64,000 bases of DNA from an uncultured Eggerthellaceae bacterium (GCA_910588435.1 CAJUPL010000001.1:62001-126000), one strand, 5' to 3'. Positions 8,385 through 17,852 are shown, counted from the first letter of the stretch. Notes: generated by a model from the sequence alone, not told the origin. Numbers and translations are program-made.

Positions 8385-11300
8385 ATGGAATTCGCGTCCA
8401 GAAGGGGAATCCGTGCATTCTTGGCTGTGCTCCTCGCTGTTTCGCTGCTGGGAACCAACGGCATGCAGATTATCTCACAAGCATTTGCGTCCGAGGATGA
8501 AGACAATGCTACCCAACAGCAGGCAACGAGCAGCTCAGACGAGGCTCAAGAGAATGAAACCGCCAGCATCGATGAGGGCGATGATCTGACAGCTGCTGAA
8601 GAAGAGCCTTCTCCGGCTGAGCTTGCTGACCAATCATCTGCTGCTTATGAAGCAACTGAGCCAGGAGAGGCGCTTGAGGAGGCTTCTGAGAATGAGATAG
8701 ATGTCCAGACGCTGGACACTTCCGGTCCTAGGTATGTGTACGAGTACGTTTATGGCATCTTCGGGACTGAATACACGATCGCTTCTGATGAGAAGTCTTC
8801 TTCATACGGAATCAGCCGTGAAAGCGAAGGCGTTCTGCTCTCTGCTACCAAGGGTCAGATATTCCCAGACGGGATAACCGTGTCTGCAGATGCGGTGAAT
8901 GCGGTGCTTGAGGGAAGCCCCTCCATAGTATTCAAGCAGAATGGCAAGTATGGCCTGATGGAGTATTCCACTCAGAAGGTCACGCTTGAGCCAGCTTATG
9001 ACATAGCTTGCATATACCCAGGAGGAGACAACAAGGACAGATGGGGCTTCATCCAGCTTGGAAGCCAGGCTCAAGATGGGACTTATCCTTCAGCAACTGC
9101 TGTCATATGCTCACAGAGCACAGAGCTATTCAAGGTGAATCTGCCTGGTTACCTAGAAAAGGGAAGCATAGGATATGGCATTTCATATCCGGACGGCTCT
9201 TCAAGCTGGTATGTCGGATGGAGTGCTTCGTCAGATTCTTCAAGCTCTTATGGTCATCTTTATATAAATGAGAACGAGAACGGCTTCGAAGTAGATGACC
9301 GGATATCTTCTCAGGGAACGAACAGCAGAACATCTACTACCCCAGATGGACATAAGGTCACCTTCACACAAGCGAACGATGAGCCAGTGATGATCTCAGT
9401 CACTGACCCTGACGGAACCAAGCACGAAGACTTTGCGCTAGAGACTAGCCAGACGAACTGGAATAGCTTCCGTACAGTGAGCAATCTGATAGAAGTGAGC
9501 GGCTCGGGCGGATACAGCTATCAGTACTTCATGTTGGATGGTTCGCTCCTGCAAAATGTGAATGGCAGCAGATATGAGCAGCTTGGCAACTACGTGTCTT
9601 TCACGGAGTCTTCCTTTGAGTCTCTTGAGCGTACACAAGTCTTCTTGGACACGTCTGGAAAGGCAGCAGACCCTGTAGAGATGCCCGCTATAGCTGGATC
9701 ATTCCCAAATGGCTATTCATCCAGCTCTAGTGCTGGTGATATCTTCGAATGCATCTCCCCTGAGAACAAGCTCCAGAGATATGACCGCAACTTGAACAAG
9801 CTCCTCGAGTTCGATACCTCGCTGGATATGAAGGCAAGCTACGACCAGGGTACCTCCAGCAGCGAATTGGGCTGGAGCCTCTCTGAGCCTTTCGAAGGTG
9901 CTTGGCTCATCGAAGAGTGGATAGGCCGCTCGTACGCCCCTAGTGCCAATGCTCTTCGCATCATCAAGGGCAGTACGATCCTTGATTCGAAGGCTCTAGG
10001 CTTGGCATCACCCCGCTTGTTCAGCAAGGGCTCCTATGGCGGGTACCTCTATCTGATCAGCTATGCTGACCCTTGCTATATGAGGTTCTATAGAAGCGAT
10101 CTGTCTCCGTATAAGGAGCTTGATCTTGCTCCGTACGTCCAAGATGGATACAGCATAAGCTCTGTCAGCTTGAGCGAGTATGGCAGCTCTATGGGCTTGT
10201 CATTGCTGAGCATCGGTTCTCGGAATGATAGCTCACAGTATTCTTACAAGAATGTGATCCTAGATAGCAAGTTGGACTTCACTGAATATGAAAACCTGCA
10301 TCGCTTGTCTGACGATGTCTATGCAGCTGAGAAGAATGGCAAGTGGGGATTCGTCAGCTCGGATCTGACACCCAGAGGCGAATTCATCTTCGAACGCATC
10401 TACTCGATCTGGAATGAAGACGGGATCACGCTATTCGAAGCATTCGCTGACAACAGGTATCGGATATTCGACCAGGATCTGAATGATGTCTTTGGTATAG
10501 CTGTTGATTCATTCGACAGCATAGGAAATCAGCTCTATCTCGTTGACTATGACGGTAATTCTCATCTTTACAGAGAGGACTTGACGGGTAGATTCACTGA
10601 GATGTCTCTTCGCGGCTACCAGCTTGCAAAAGATGGCTGGGGGTCCTCTAGGGTGCTTCTTGACGGCACTCTCATGCTGTATGTCAAGGACGCGCAGGGC
10701 AATATCGGGGCCATAGATGATGCTGGTAAGGTGATCATTCCTATTGAATATAAGAGCTTCGCTGAAGATATGTGCTATTCGAATGACTCTGACTACATCA
10801 TGCTGAGAGATGATGGCGGTTGGTTCTTCGTTCCGGTCTCCAGCTTGCAAGCATCAGCTCCGAATGATGACTGTGAGACGCTTGGTCACGATTGGGAGGA
10901 GAGCGTCTATCAGCCAACTTGCACAACGGATGGCTATACGCAAAAGGTGTGCAAGAGGTGCGGGTTCGCTTACCGAGTTGAAGGAAGCACGGTGCCAGCG
11001 CTCGGCCATGATTTCGTCCTCACTTCAGCTGCCGTAGAGCCCACTTGCACGGAAGACGGCCACGAGGATGAATTCACTTGCAACAATTGCGGTGAGACAG
11101 AGGGTGGCGAGGTCAGGAAGAACCTCGGCGGACATGTGCTCCCTGATAGCAACTGGGAGGTCACGGAATATCCTACATGCACCGAACCGGGCACATATCA
11201 GAATGCATGCACACGCTGCGGGGAGATCGTGCAGGAAGCTATTCCCGCCTATGGTCACAGCTGGAGCAGTCTCTATTGGGACTGGAGCAGTGACTATCAA

Positions 11301-12068
11301 GCATGCACTGCGCAAAGGTCTTGCAGCAACTGCGGTGATGAGGAGAATTACGCTGCAACCGTCACCCACGAAGAGGTTGCGAACGGCATGAGGCATTCAG
11401 CTGTTGCCAAGATAGACGGCATAAACCAGAAGGACGGTCGCATGACGCTCGGCTGGATAGACGCTAACGGCATAGCGCGCAATCTCCTCGTCAAAGGCGC
11501 ACCCGTGGCTGACGGATTCTACGCTTGGCCGCAAGGACTCGAGCTGCCAGCAGATGCCAGCAACATTGAGATCAGCGTGACGCCTGTCACCTACGGCGGA
11601 GTTTTCGACGCGCTCGTTTCCAAGATCGGGGACGGCTGGCCAGCAGGCACGTTCGATGTCCGCTTGAACGTGGATGGCACTGACCTCCACGAGGACTTCG
11701 GCATGCTCTCTTTCGCGTTCCCAGGCGGTCCTGCCAGCCCAGGCAAGAAGGCCGTTGTGCATCATTGCCACAAGGACGACCGCCACAACATCACTTCGCA
11801 TGAGTCATTCGTTACATCAGATGGCATGATCTTACTCGGCGGCATCATCGACCTCTCTACCTTCGCACTAGAGGTGTTGGAGGAGGACAGCGGCATCCTC
11901 TCGGACTTCGGTGACGGCCCGAGCAGGGGGAACTACCCTGTTGGAGACCTTCCACAAACGGGGGATGAGAAGGCCAGTGCTGTCTTCACGTTGTTCGCCA
12001 TAGCAGAGCTTGCCCTCTCATTCGGCATCGCTTCGCTCTTGATCTGGAGAAAGCGCAAGGCTGCGTAG
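8385..12068 (+). CDS. LPQTG-anchored cell-surface protein with WG-type and Cys-rich repeats
   Basis: The ATG at 8385 is chosen because AAGGAG lies 7 bases upstream; it gives 1227 residues. A signal peptide is clear (hydrophobic core ending NGMQIISQAFA before SEDEDN). An acidic Ser/Glu-rich stalk (to about residue 110) follows. The large middle part holds beta-propeller-like repeats of the type NGKYGLMEYSTQKVTLEPAYD and NGKWGFVSSDL (WG-like repeats). Residues about 825-995 contain four zinc-ribbon-like modules with PTCTxxG...CxxCG and GHxW patterns, typical of gut Actinobacteria and Firmicutes surface proteins. The C-terminus is a sorting signal: LPQTG at residues 1189-1193, a hydrophobic helix and RKRKAA. 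Sortase would attach it to peptidoglycan. Ligand unknown. No sortase gene is in the window. Confidence 0.9.
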   Translation: MEFASRRGIRAFLAVLLAVSLLGTNGMQIISQAFASEDEDNATQQQATSSSDEAQENETASIDEGDDLTAAEEEPSPAELADQSSAAYEATEPGEALEEASENEIDVQTLDTSGPRYVYEYVYGIFGTEYTIASDEKSSSYGISRESEGVLLSATKGQIFPDGITVSADAVNAVLEGSPSIVFKQNGKYGLMEYSTQKVTLEPAYDIACIYPGGDNKDRWGFIQLGSQAQDGTYPSATAVICSQSTELFKVNLPGYLEKGSIGYGISYPDGSSSWYVGWSASSDSSSSYGHLYINENENGFEVDDRISSQGTNSRTSTTPDGHKVTFTQANDEPVMISVTDPDGTKHEDFALETSQTNWNSFRTVSNLIEVSGSGGYSYQYFMLDGSLLQNVNGSRYEQLGNYVSFTESSFESLERTQVFLDTSGKAADPVEMPAIAGSFPNGYSSSSSAGDIFECISPENKLQRYDRNLNKLLEFDTSLDMKASYDQGTSSSELGWSLSEPFEGAWLIEEWIGRSYAPSANALRIIKGSTILDSKALGLASPRLFSKGSYGGYLYLISYADPCYMRFYRSDLSPYKELDLAPYVQDGYSISSVSLSEYGSSMGLSLLSIGSRNDSSQYSYKNVILDSKLDFTEYENLHRLSDDVYAAEKNGKWGFVSSDLTPRGEFIFERIYSIWNEDGITLFEAFADNRYRIFDQDLNDVFGIAVDSFDSIGNQLYLVDYDGNSHLYREDLTGRFTEMSLRGYQLAKDGWGSSRVLLDGTLMLYVKDAQGNIGAIDDAGKVIIPIEYKSFAEDMCYSNDSDYIMLRDDGGWFFVPVSSLQASAPNDDCETLGHDWEESVYQPTCTTDGYTQKVCKRCGFAYRVEGSTVPALGHDFVLTSAAVEPTCTEDGHEDEFTCNNCGETEGGEVRKNLGGHVLPDSNWEVTEYPTCTEPGTYQNACTRCGEIVQEAIPAYGHSWSSLYWDWSSDYQACTAQRSCSNCGDEENYAATVTHEEVANGMRHSAVAKIDGINQKDGRMTLGWIDANGIARNLLVKGAPVADGFYAWPQGLELPADASNIEISVTPVTYGGVFDALVSKIGDGWPAGTFDVRLNVDGTDLHEDFGMLSFAFPGGPASPGKKAVVHHCHKDDRHNITSHESFVTSDGMILLGGIIDLSTFALEVLEEDSGILSDFGDGPSRGNYPVGDLPQTGDEKASAVFTLFAIAELALSFGIASLLIWRKRKAA

Positions 12069-12095
12069 GGGAGCGGACTAGCGCTAGTTGGTGCC

Positions 12096-13439
12096 GTGGA
12101 GCGCGTGTTATCCATATCCATCATCTGCATCCTGGCAGTCTTGATGGTCTTGCAAGGCGGCTTCTTCTCGGAAGCCGCCTGCGCTGTTCTCATCAGTGCA
12201 GCCGTTGTGGCTGTGGTCATCCTCTGCTGGTGGTGGTTGGCGGGCAGAAGGTCTTCCAGCAAGCCATCAGGGGAACACAGCTCAAGCGACTGGAGCTCCA
12301 TCTTGCGAACGTGGTTCCCGCTCGTGTGCGCTCTGCTTATAGCGGCGCTATTCGCTGTCAGTTCTTTGGCTCACGGGCTTAGCGCTGAAAGCCTTCGGCA
12401 GTGCTCACCTTGGCTGCTCGCTGCCATAGCGTCAGTTGGAGTGGTCATCTTAGGTTCGTCTGAGCGCATCTGGTTGCTCAAGGGCATCGCGTGGCTTGGC
12501 GTTGTGAGCGCAGTGGTAGGCATAGCCCTCTTCGCTGATATTCCTCATCTTGGAGGAACGGTGAGCGCTGGCAGGCTCAATTTCCTCTTCCAGTACGCGA
12601 ATGCGGCTGGAGCGTGGTTCGCATGCGTGGCACTCATATGCATGCGGTTGCATGATGCTCGCCTCAGCAGGTGCTTGGCCCCATCTTTCGTGGCTTTGCT
12701 GCTCACACAATCGGTGGGAGCCATCTTACTGTTCGGATGCATCATGTGTGTGTGCATCGCAAGGAAGGCTATCAGGGCAAAGGGCCCAGATGCATGGACG
12801 GAGCTTTGTGCCCTGTTGGTGCAGATCTTGATGGCAACTCTCGTATTTGCATGCTTCAGGATGAGCATCAGCATTGGCGTGATCGTATTCTTGGCAGTTT
12901 GGGTGTTGTTCTATGAGCTTTGGCCCAAGGCGTGCAAGCGCTTGATGGGCAAGGATGCGCCTCGTGTGGTCTTTTGGGTAGCCGCATGTATGATCGTGGC
13001 TGCCTTGGTGGCGCTTGCATTCGTGATGGCTCCTAGGCTGATGCAAGCTTCTGGTACGTTCGCTGAGAGGCTTGCTCAGATGAGGGATGCTTTCACATTG
13101 TTGGTACAAAATCCTGTGCTGGGGATAGGCCCTGATCAGTGGCAAGTTGTCTATCCTTCCATGCAGAGCGCAGAGTATCGCTCAGCCGTCGTTCATTCTG
13201 GGTACCTTCAATTGGGGTTGGATGCAGGGGTGCTGGCACCTCTGGCCTTGTTAGGCATGCTCGCGCATGCGTTGGTGCGTGGTGGCAATGTGGTGAAGCC
13301 TGCACTCTGGCTGCTTGCTCTGCATTCGCTCATTGACTTCGATCTTCGCTTTGCGTTCTTCGTCGTATTGATCTTCGTATTTGTCTCTGCTTCTGATCTC
13401 AGCGTGGAGGATGGCAACCAGTCAGGCAAGGTTGCCTGA
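12096..13439 (+). CDS. O-antigen-ligase/Wzy-like polytopic membrane protein
   Basis: A 447-residue protein with about ten to twelve hydrophobic helices. The region around residues 330-390 (NPVLGIGPDQWQVVYPSMQ, then VVHSGYLQLGLDAGVLAPLALLGM and ALHSLIDFDLRF) has the pattern of the Wzy_C/O-antigen-ligase family: a G-x-G-x-D/N loop and a HSxYLQxxxExG-type helix start. Such proteins polymerise or transfer surface glycans outside the membrane. It follows the LPQTG protein by 27 bases and may act on the same surface. The GTG start at 12096 has no clear ribosome site, so the start is tentative. The last codons and the stop lie inside a fragment of the structured repeat family, so the C-terminus may have been changed by insertion of the repeat. 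Confidence 0.75.
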   Translation: MERVLSISIICILAVLMVLQGGFFSEAACAVLISAAVVAVVILCWWWLAGRRSSSKPSGEHSSSDWSSILRTWFPLVCALLIAALFAVSSLAHGLSAESLRQCSPWLLAAIASVGVVILGSSERIWLLKGIAWLGVVSAVVGIALFADIPHLGGTVSAGRLNFLFQYANAAGAWFACVALICMRLHDARLSRCLAPSFVALLLTQSVGAILLFGCIMCVCIARKAIRAKGPDAWTELCALLVQILMATLVFACFRMSISIGVIVFLAVWVLFYELWPKACKRLMGKDAPRVVFWVAACMIVAALVALAFVMAPRLMQASGTFAERLAQMRDAFTLLVQNPVLGIGPDQWQVVYPSMQSAEYRSAVVHSGYLQLGLDAGVLAPLALLGMLAHALVRGGNVVKPALWLLALHSLIDFDLRFAFFVVLIFVFVSASDLSVEDGNQSGKVA

Positions 13440-13480
13440 CTCTGGATCATCTATCCGGGCATTTCGGCCTACCGCCCACT
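13414..13480 (+). repeat. Fragment of structured repeat (copy C0) that supplies a stop codon
   Basis: The core of the repeat family is recognisable (CAGTCAGGC...GCCTGA...CATCTATCCGGGCATTTCGG, then CTACCGCCCACTCTTG). TCAGGCAA (13422-13429) and TTGCCTGA (13432-13439) form a perfect 8-bp hairpin whose last three bases are the stop codon of the preceding membrane protein gene. The 5' hairpin modules are absent. Confidence 0.75.
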
Positions 13481-13504
13481 CTTGCGGGGAGGTGGATGCC
13501 TCCC

Positions 13505-13746
13505 TACCTGTGGGCGCTTGCATTGTAAGCGCAGCATTGCGCCCCCTTGTGGGCGTCTCCATTGGAGACGCAGCATTGCGATGAGCAATGCGTAACTTGC
13601 CCGGCAGGGCAAGAACACCCGGAACAGAGCAACTGGTCAGGTAAGCTTGCCTGGCGCAGACCAGCCATCCGGGTGCTTCGGGCTAGCGCCCTCATTACGC
13701 TGCGCTAGCGCACAGCTGCGTTCGCAATGCGAACGCCCACTCTTGA
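13505..13746 (+). repeat. Structured intergenic repeat, copy C
   Basis: Tandem 5' modules GCGCTTGCATTGTAAGCGC (13514-13532, one G-T wobble) and GCGTCTCCATTGGAGACGC (13553-13571). Then GCATTGC/GCAATGC (13573-13591), CTTGCCC/GGGCAAG (13596-13613), a core closed by CACCCGG/CCGGGTG (13616-13622 with 13669-13675) containing TGGTC/GACCA, and GGGC/GCCC (13680-13691). A GCTGCGC/GCACAGC stem with one mismatch (13699-13716) precedes the 3' module GCGTTCGCAATGCGAACGC (13718-13736), which ends in CCCACTCTTG. It lies between convergent genes, in the direction of the upstream gene. Together with C0 it fills most of the 372-base gap; 13747-13811 shows nothing else. Confidence 0.87.
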
Positions 13747-13811
13747 GGGGGTGACCCACGAGATCGGGAAGCACCCACAGATGAAGAGAGCTGGCAAGGT
13801 CCTTGCAGGGT

Positions 13812-14687
13812 CTACGCCTGGTTGGCGTCTTGCAGGATGGCTTCCTTTGCTGCCTTCCTAGCCCGCTCGCGCTTGCAGATGATGGCGCCTATCACGATGC
13901 TAGCTGCTGCCATGACACAGCTGGATGCCAGCCATACGATGCCCATGCCGATCCAGAAGCCTTGCGGATACATCTGTATGAGAAGGCTGTCAGCGGGGAA
14001 TGTCCAAGTCCCATTCGCAAAGAAGATGGAGTGCAGGACGGCGAATAGGCTGTCGAATGAGACAGCAGCCCATGCCCCCAAGATGACGAACACGACGATA
14101 GTGGCGATGCCTCCTGCCAGAAGCGCTCTTCCGCAAGGTGCGGCCCCGAACATCATCACCAAGCACATGAGGCAGAAAGCTGCTATCAGGGTGCAGCCTA
14201 TCAGCGGCATTCGCACGCTTGATATGACGGTGTTGACGTCATTCAAGTGGCTCACAGCTGATGAGTCCAGTGCATATGATGGAGAGAGCTGGTACAGCTC
14301 ATACATGGCATCTGTTGAGTTGATGGCGCCGTCAGACCAAGAAGAGGTGATGGAATCAGCATCAGCCCATGCATCTGACCTCTCTTGGCTTTGAGCGGAA
14401 GAGCTTGCCGCTTCCATCACCTTCGTTGCAAGCGCATCTTGCGCCTCAGTCTCCCCGTCATCTGTTCTCAGGTAGTCCTCAACGGTGTAGGCCCTGACCT
14501 CAAGGGCCAATGATGTCAGATCACGTTCGGTGTACGGTGAGCCTTCGAAGTCAGAGTTCGATTTCGATAGGTTCTGCGTTGCCATGGGAAAGCCCGCGCA
14601 GATGGCGAATCCTATCCCAATGTAAGTGATCGCAAGCGCAATGGTGGCAAGCACCACTAGCACCTTGGCTTGAGCGGATCTTCCCAC
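13812..14687 (-). CDS. Lit-like integral membrane protein (DUF1461/TIGR01906 family)
   Basis: A 291-residue protein with an N-terminal membrane helix, a long extracytoplasmic stretch (about residues 35-155) and four further helices. The match to the DUF1461/TIGR01906 family rests on VLHSIFFANGTWTFPADSLLIQMYPQGFW (near residues 215-243) and the HLNDVN segment before the second helix. Characterised members of this family include Lit, which moves an acyl chain within bacterial lipoproteins; whether this protein has that activity is not known. Its GTG start abuts the stop codon of the ATP-grasp gene upstream, so the two are probably translated together. Confidence 0.8.
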   Translation of the reverse strand: MGRSAQAKVLVVLATIALAITYIGIGFAICAGFPMATQNLSKSNSDFEGSPYTERDLTSLALEVRAYTVEDYLRTDDGETEAQDALATKVMEAASSSAQSQERSDAWADADSITSSWSDGAINSTDAMYELYQLSPSYALDSSAVSHLNDVNTVISSVRMPLIGCTLIAAFCLMCLVMMFGAAPCGRALLAGGIATIVVFVILGAWAAVSFDSLFAVLHSIFFANGTWTFPADSLLIQMYPQGFWIGMGIVWLASSCVMAAASIVIGAIICKRERARKAAKEAILQDANQA

Positions 14688-16079
14688 TTAGAGCTCCAAA
14701 CCCTCTTCAACATCAGCATCAACCCAGATGGTTGCTGCGGTCATGCCCTCGTTCTGCTTGCTGATGGTGGGATGAGGCCCCAAGCGCGAGAACACGCCCT
14801 GGAAGTGCCCGTCATACAGATAGAGCCCGTTCAGGTTGTTGTACATGACAGGTTCGCTCTTCACGGCACCATCTGGCTCTTCCAAGATCCCAGTATCTGG
14901 CGGAAGCGTCTCTGACTTATAGGGCGTGATGAACCTCTGCACGATGAATTGCGTGCCGGAAGCTGCGTTCGCATGCTTTGAGATGAGCTCTTGCCACTGC
15001 TCGTCAGTGACCTCACGTCCGGCATATACATCGTCTGCCCCGTAGTGATCAGCTGGCTTGATGATCCACTGGTCCTTGTTCTGGATGATCTGCTCCAGAT
15101 TGACGGAACCCTCATCCAGAAAGGCCGTCTGCGGGATGGTCTGCTCCAGGAAGCTGACCTCATCGGCGTCTAGCATGTCAATGGTGGCGGGCTTCATCAG
15201 CACTTCGAATATCTGCTTGTCATGGATGATGTGTCCCGCGAAGCTGCCGATCAGCGCAACCTTCTCAGCGCGAACCGCATCTATCAGAGCCTGTGACTCT
15301 GACCAGTGATCGATCACGTCATTCGTCACGCATCTGCGCCAGATGGCGTCTATCTGCAAGCCGTCTGGCCCATTGAGGGTGCTGCCGTTGAAGGTGAGCT
15401 CACGCACGTCGCACACGATGCAGTCTATGCCGCGCTCTTTGAAGAGGCTGGCGAACACGTGGAACTCATCTACCACACCGTTCTCCAAGTAGTCGCAGAT
15501 GGCGAAGCGTGGGTTCTGCACTTTGTTCACGTATGTGTCATAGATCTTGCAGAACCTGTCCACCCAAGGCTGGAAGAGCGAGCAGCCAGTGACCTTGTGG
15601 CTTTGAGCGAACGTCTTGAACGTGTCTGAGCCGATGATGGAGTTGGTGATCTCACGGTTCTCATTCATGCCTGCAGAGCCGTCTCCGTTGAATTCGCAGA
15701 ACGCAAGGCGCCCCGTGTCTTCATCTATGAACGTATCCACGCGCGCGAATGGGAGCAAGGAGTCATAGCCCCTTGGAAGGAGGATGAGCTCACGAAGCCT
15801 ATCGTCGAAATCGAACAACTCACGGTATTCCGGATCATCTAGATAGCGCTGCATCACCTTGCAGAGGATGCGATGCGTCATCTCAGATGACCTCTTCATG
15901 AGGTCATATATCTCTTGGCTGAACAGCTTCGGGATGAAGCTTGAAGCAACCACTTGATGGTGCACGATGGCGGTGGAATCCATCATGTAGCGGAACGCTT
16001 GCCGCCTGCTCTCTATATCCCCGTCAAGCTCATCCAGGATCTGGAAGTACTCTGATGTGTACTGGCCATCCTTTGCCAT
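14688..16079 (-). CDS. Glutathionylspermidine-synthase-like ATP-grasp protein
   Basis: A 463-residue protein resembling the circularly permuted ATP-grasp group that contains glutathionylspermidine synthase. Segments supporting this are LAFCEFNGDGSAGMNEN (about residues 125-142), IDAIWRRCVTND (about 243-254), the lysine region QWIIKPADHYGADDVYAGRE (near 340-360) and FIVQRFITPY. Enzymes of this fold make amide bonds using ATP; the substrate here is unknown. The ATG follows AAAAGAGG. It forms an operon with the Lit-like membrane protein downstream and is divergent from the radical SAM gene at 16270. Glutathionylspermidine itself is not expected in this lineage, so a peptide or polyamine substrate is only a guess. 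Confidence 0.75.
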   Translation of the reverse strand: MAKDGQYTSEYFQILDELDGDIESRRQAFRYMMDSTAIVHHQVVASSFIPKLFSQEIYDLMKRSSEMTHRILCKVMQRYLDDPEYRELFDFDDRLRELILLPRGYDSLLPFARVDTFIDEDTGRLAFCEFNGDGSAGMNENREITNSIIGSDTFKTFAQSHKVTGCSLFQPWVDRFCKIYDTYVNKVQNPRFAICDYLENGVVDEFHVFASLFKERGIDCIVCDVRELTFNGSTLNGPDGLQIDAIWRRCVTNDVIDHWSESQALIDAVRAEKVALIGSFAGHIIHDKQIFEVLMKPATIDMLDADEVSFLEQTIPQTAFLDEGSVNLEQIIQNKDQWIIKPADHYGADDVYAGREVTDEQWQELISKHANAASGTQFIVQRFITPYKSETLPPDTGILEEPDGAVKSEPVMYNNLNGLYLYDGHFQGVFSRLGPHPTISKQNEGMTAATIWVDADVEEGLEL

Positions 16080-16269
16080 CTGTAGCCTCTTTTCAGTCTA
16101 TTGAGTCCGGCTTGCTAGCATCCTCTGATGCTCAGCATCATATATCTTTTCAAAACATCAACGTTCATGGTCGCAGATTATGAAATCATACGTTCATTTT
16201 GTAGCATCCCGAAAAGGATAAGCGGCAAGGTCAGCATTGATGTGAGCTGGCCTGAAGGGGTGCATCGGA

Positions 16270-17802
16270 ATGAGACCAATGGAATTCGCGAAGAGGACCG
16301 CGGCGAACAAGGCCATCGATTATCTGATAAAGGATCCGCAAGGCCATATGGAGACGATGATGGCAACGATAGACAAGATCGTGCCGGACGCCCTCTTCCC
16401 ATCTCAGCGCCGTGCTTTCGCGAACGCCATAGAGGAGAAGAGCAATTGGTATCAGCTCCTCTGCAGGATGGACGACCTTGACAAGGATGTGCTGGGCCCC
16501 ATGCTGAAGACCTTCCTCACCGAAGCGAACCTGCTTGCATGGGATCAGCAGGAGAAGTCCCGTGAGCGCTACGAATGCAACATCCCTTGGGCCATCCTGC
16601 TGGATCCAACCAGTGCATGCAACCTGCATTGCACGGGTTGCTGGGCGGCGGAGTATGGGCACAAGCTCAATCTGACATACGACGAGATAGACAGCATCAT
16701 CTGCCAAGGCAAAGAGCTTGGGGTGCATATATACATCTATACAGGGGGAGAGCCGCTGGTCAGGAAGAAGGACCTCATCAGGCTCTGCGAAGCGCATCCT
16801 GATTGCGCGTTCCTCTGCTTCACGAACTCCACGCTCATAGATGAGGACTTCGCCGATCAGATAGCAAGGGTCAAGAACTTCATCCCGGTCATCTCAGCAG
16901 AAGGCGATGAGTCTGCAACGGATGGGCGCCGTGGGGATGGCGTGTATCAGAAGATAGATGCCGCAATGGGCATCTTGAAGAGCAAGGGCCTTCCGTTCGG
17001 TGTCTCCATCTGCTTCACAAGCCAGAATTGCGATTCCGTCTGCACAGATGGGTACTTCGATTGGCTGATAGAGAAGGGCGCCTTCTTCGCGTGGATATTC
17101 ACATATATGCCAGTAGGGAAGGACTCTCCCGCTGAGCTCATGCCCGACCCTGAGCAGCGCGAGAAGCTATACAGGTTCAACAAGCATCTTCGTCAGACGA
17201 AGCCCATCCTGACGTTGGATTTCCAGAATGACGGTGAGTACGTTGGCGGATGCATAGCGGGTGGCAGGAGGTATCTGCATATAAATGCAGCGGGGGATGT
17301 TGAGCCTTGCGTCTTCATCCATTATTCGAACGCGAACATCCGGGACATGTCCCTTCTGGACTGCCTGAGGTCCCCAATATTCATGGGCTATTACAACGAG
17401 CAGCCCTTCAACGACAATCACCTGCGCCCATGTCCCATGCTGGAGAATCCTGAGTGCATAGAGCAGCTGGTGGAGGATACGGGAGCGCATTCCACAGAGC
17501 TCGTTGAGAGCGAGAGCGTGTATGAGCTCACTGCGAAGACGCGTCCGATGGCTGAGAGGTGGAAGCCTGTGGCTGAGCGCATATGGACGGATGAGTCTGA
17601 TGAGCGCGCAGCAGAGCGTCATCGCACAGACCTTGGGCAGGCTGACTCTGACCTTGCGAAGCTGAAGCGCCAAGGACGCAAGATCCAATCAGCATTCGAA
17701 GAGGGCCGCGATGGCAAGAGCGTGGTTGAGGGGGATCGCTCAGCAGTTCATATGACACATGATGCATATGCCGCAGAAGATGCTCTCAGGCAGAGCGCGT
17801 AA
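16270..17802 (+). CDS. Radical SAM protein
   Basis: A 510-residue radical SAM enzyme. The [4Fe-4S]-binding CxxxCxxC motif is in DPTSACNLHCTGCWAAEYG (about residues 113-131), followed by the GGE motif in YIYTGGEPLVRKKDL. The C-terminal half has an extra conserved part with cysteines (GGCIAGGRRYLHINAAGDVEPCVFIHYSN and HLRPCPMLENPECI) resembling a SPASM-like auxiliary cluster region. The last 70 residues are charged and probably helical. AAGGGG lies 9 bases before the ATG. Substrate unknown. It is divergent from the ATP-grasp/Lit-like operon across a 190-base gap that could hold promoters for both, but I see no clear functional link. Confidence 0.85.
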   Translation: MRPMEFAKRTAANKAIDYLIKDPQGHMETMMATIDKIVPDALFPSQRRAFANAIEEKSNWYQLLCRMDDLDKDVLGPMLKTFLTEANLLAWDQQEKSRERYECNIPWAILLDPTSACNLHCTGCWAAEYGHKLNLTYDEIDSIICQGKELGVHIYIYTGGEPLVRKKDLIRLCEAHPDCAFLCFTNSTLIDEDFADQIARVKNFIPVISAEGDESATDGRRGDGVYQKIDAAMGILKSKGLPFGVSICFTSQNCDSVCTDGYFDWLIEKGAFFAWIFTYMPVGKDSPAELMPDPEQREKLYRFNKHLRQTKPILTLDFQNDGEYVGGCIAGGRRYLHINAAGDVEPCVFIHYSNANIRDMSLLDCLRSPIFMGYYNEQPFNDNHLRPCPMLENPECIEQLVEDTGAHSTELVESESVYELTAKTRPMAERWKPVAERIWTDESDERAAERHRTDLGQADSDLAKLKRQGRKIQSAFEEGRDGKSVVEGDRSAVHMTHDAYAAEDALRQSA

Positions 17803-17823
17803 GATCCATCGCCTGATTCATCC

Positions 17824-17852
17824 TTGCAAAAGGCACCGTTTGAAAGTATGAT
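17824..17852 (+). promoter_or_regulatory. Promoter of the rpsP-khpA-rimM-trmD operon
   Basis: TTGCAA (17824-17829) and TATGAT (17847-17852) are separated by 17 bases, close to the sigma-70/sigA consensus. The rpsP ATG is at 17900 with AGAGGAG at 17884-17890, giving a short leader of about 40 bases. Confidence 0.65.

Noticed and set aside
7755..13746. Integron attC array
   Set aside because: Hairpins and conserved borders recall attC sites, but there is no integrase, no gene cassettes between copies, and the core lacks the attC R and L box layout.
16080..16269. Small precursor-peptide gene between the ATP-grasp and radical SAM genes
   Set aside because: No short frame with a convincing ribosome site was found that does not simply run into one of the two genes.
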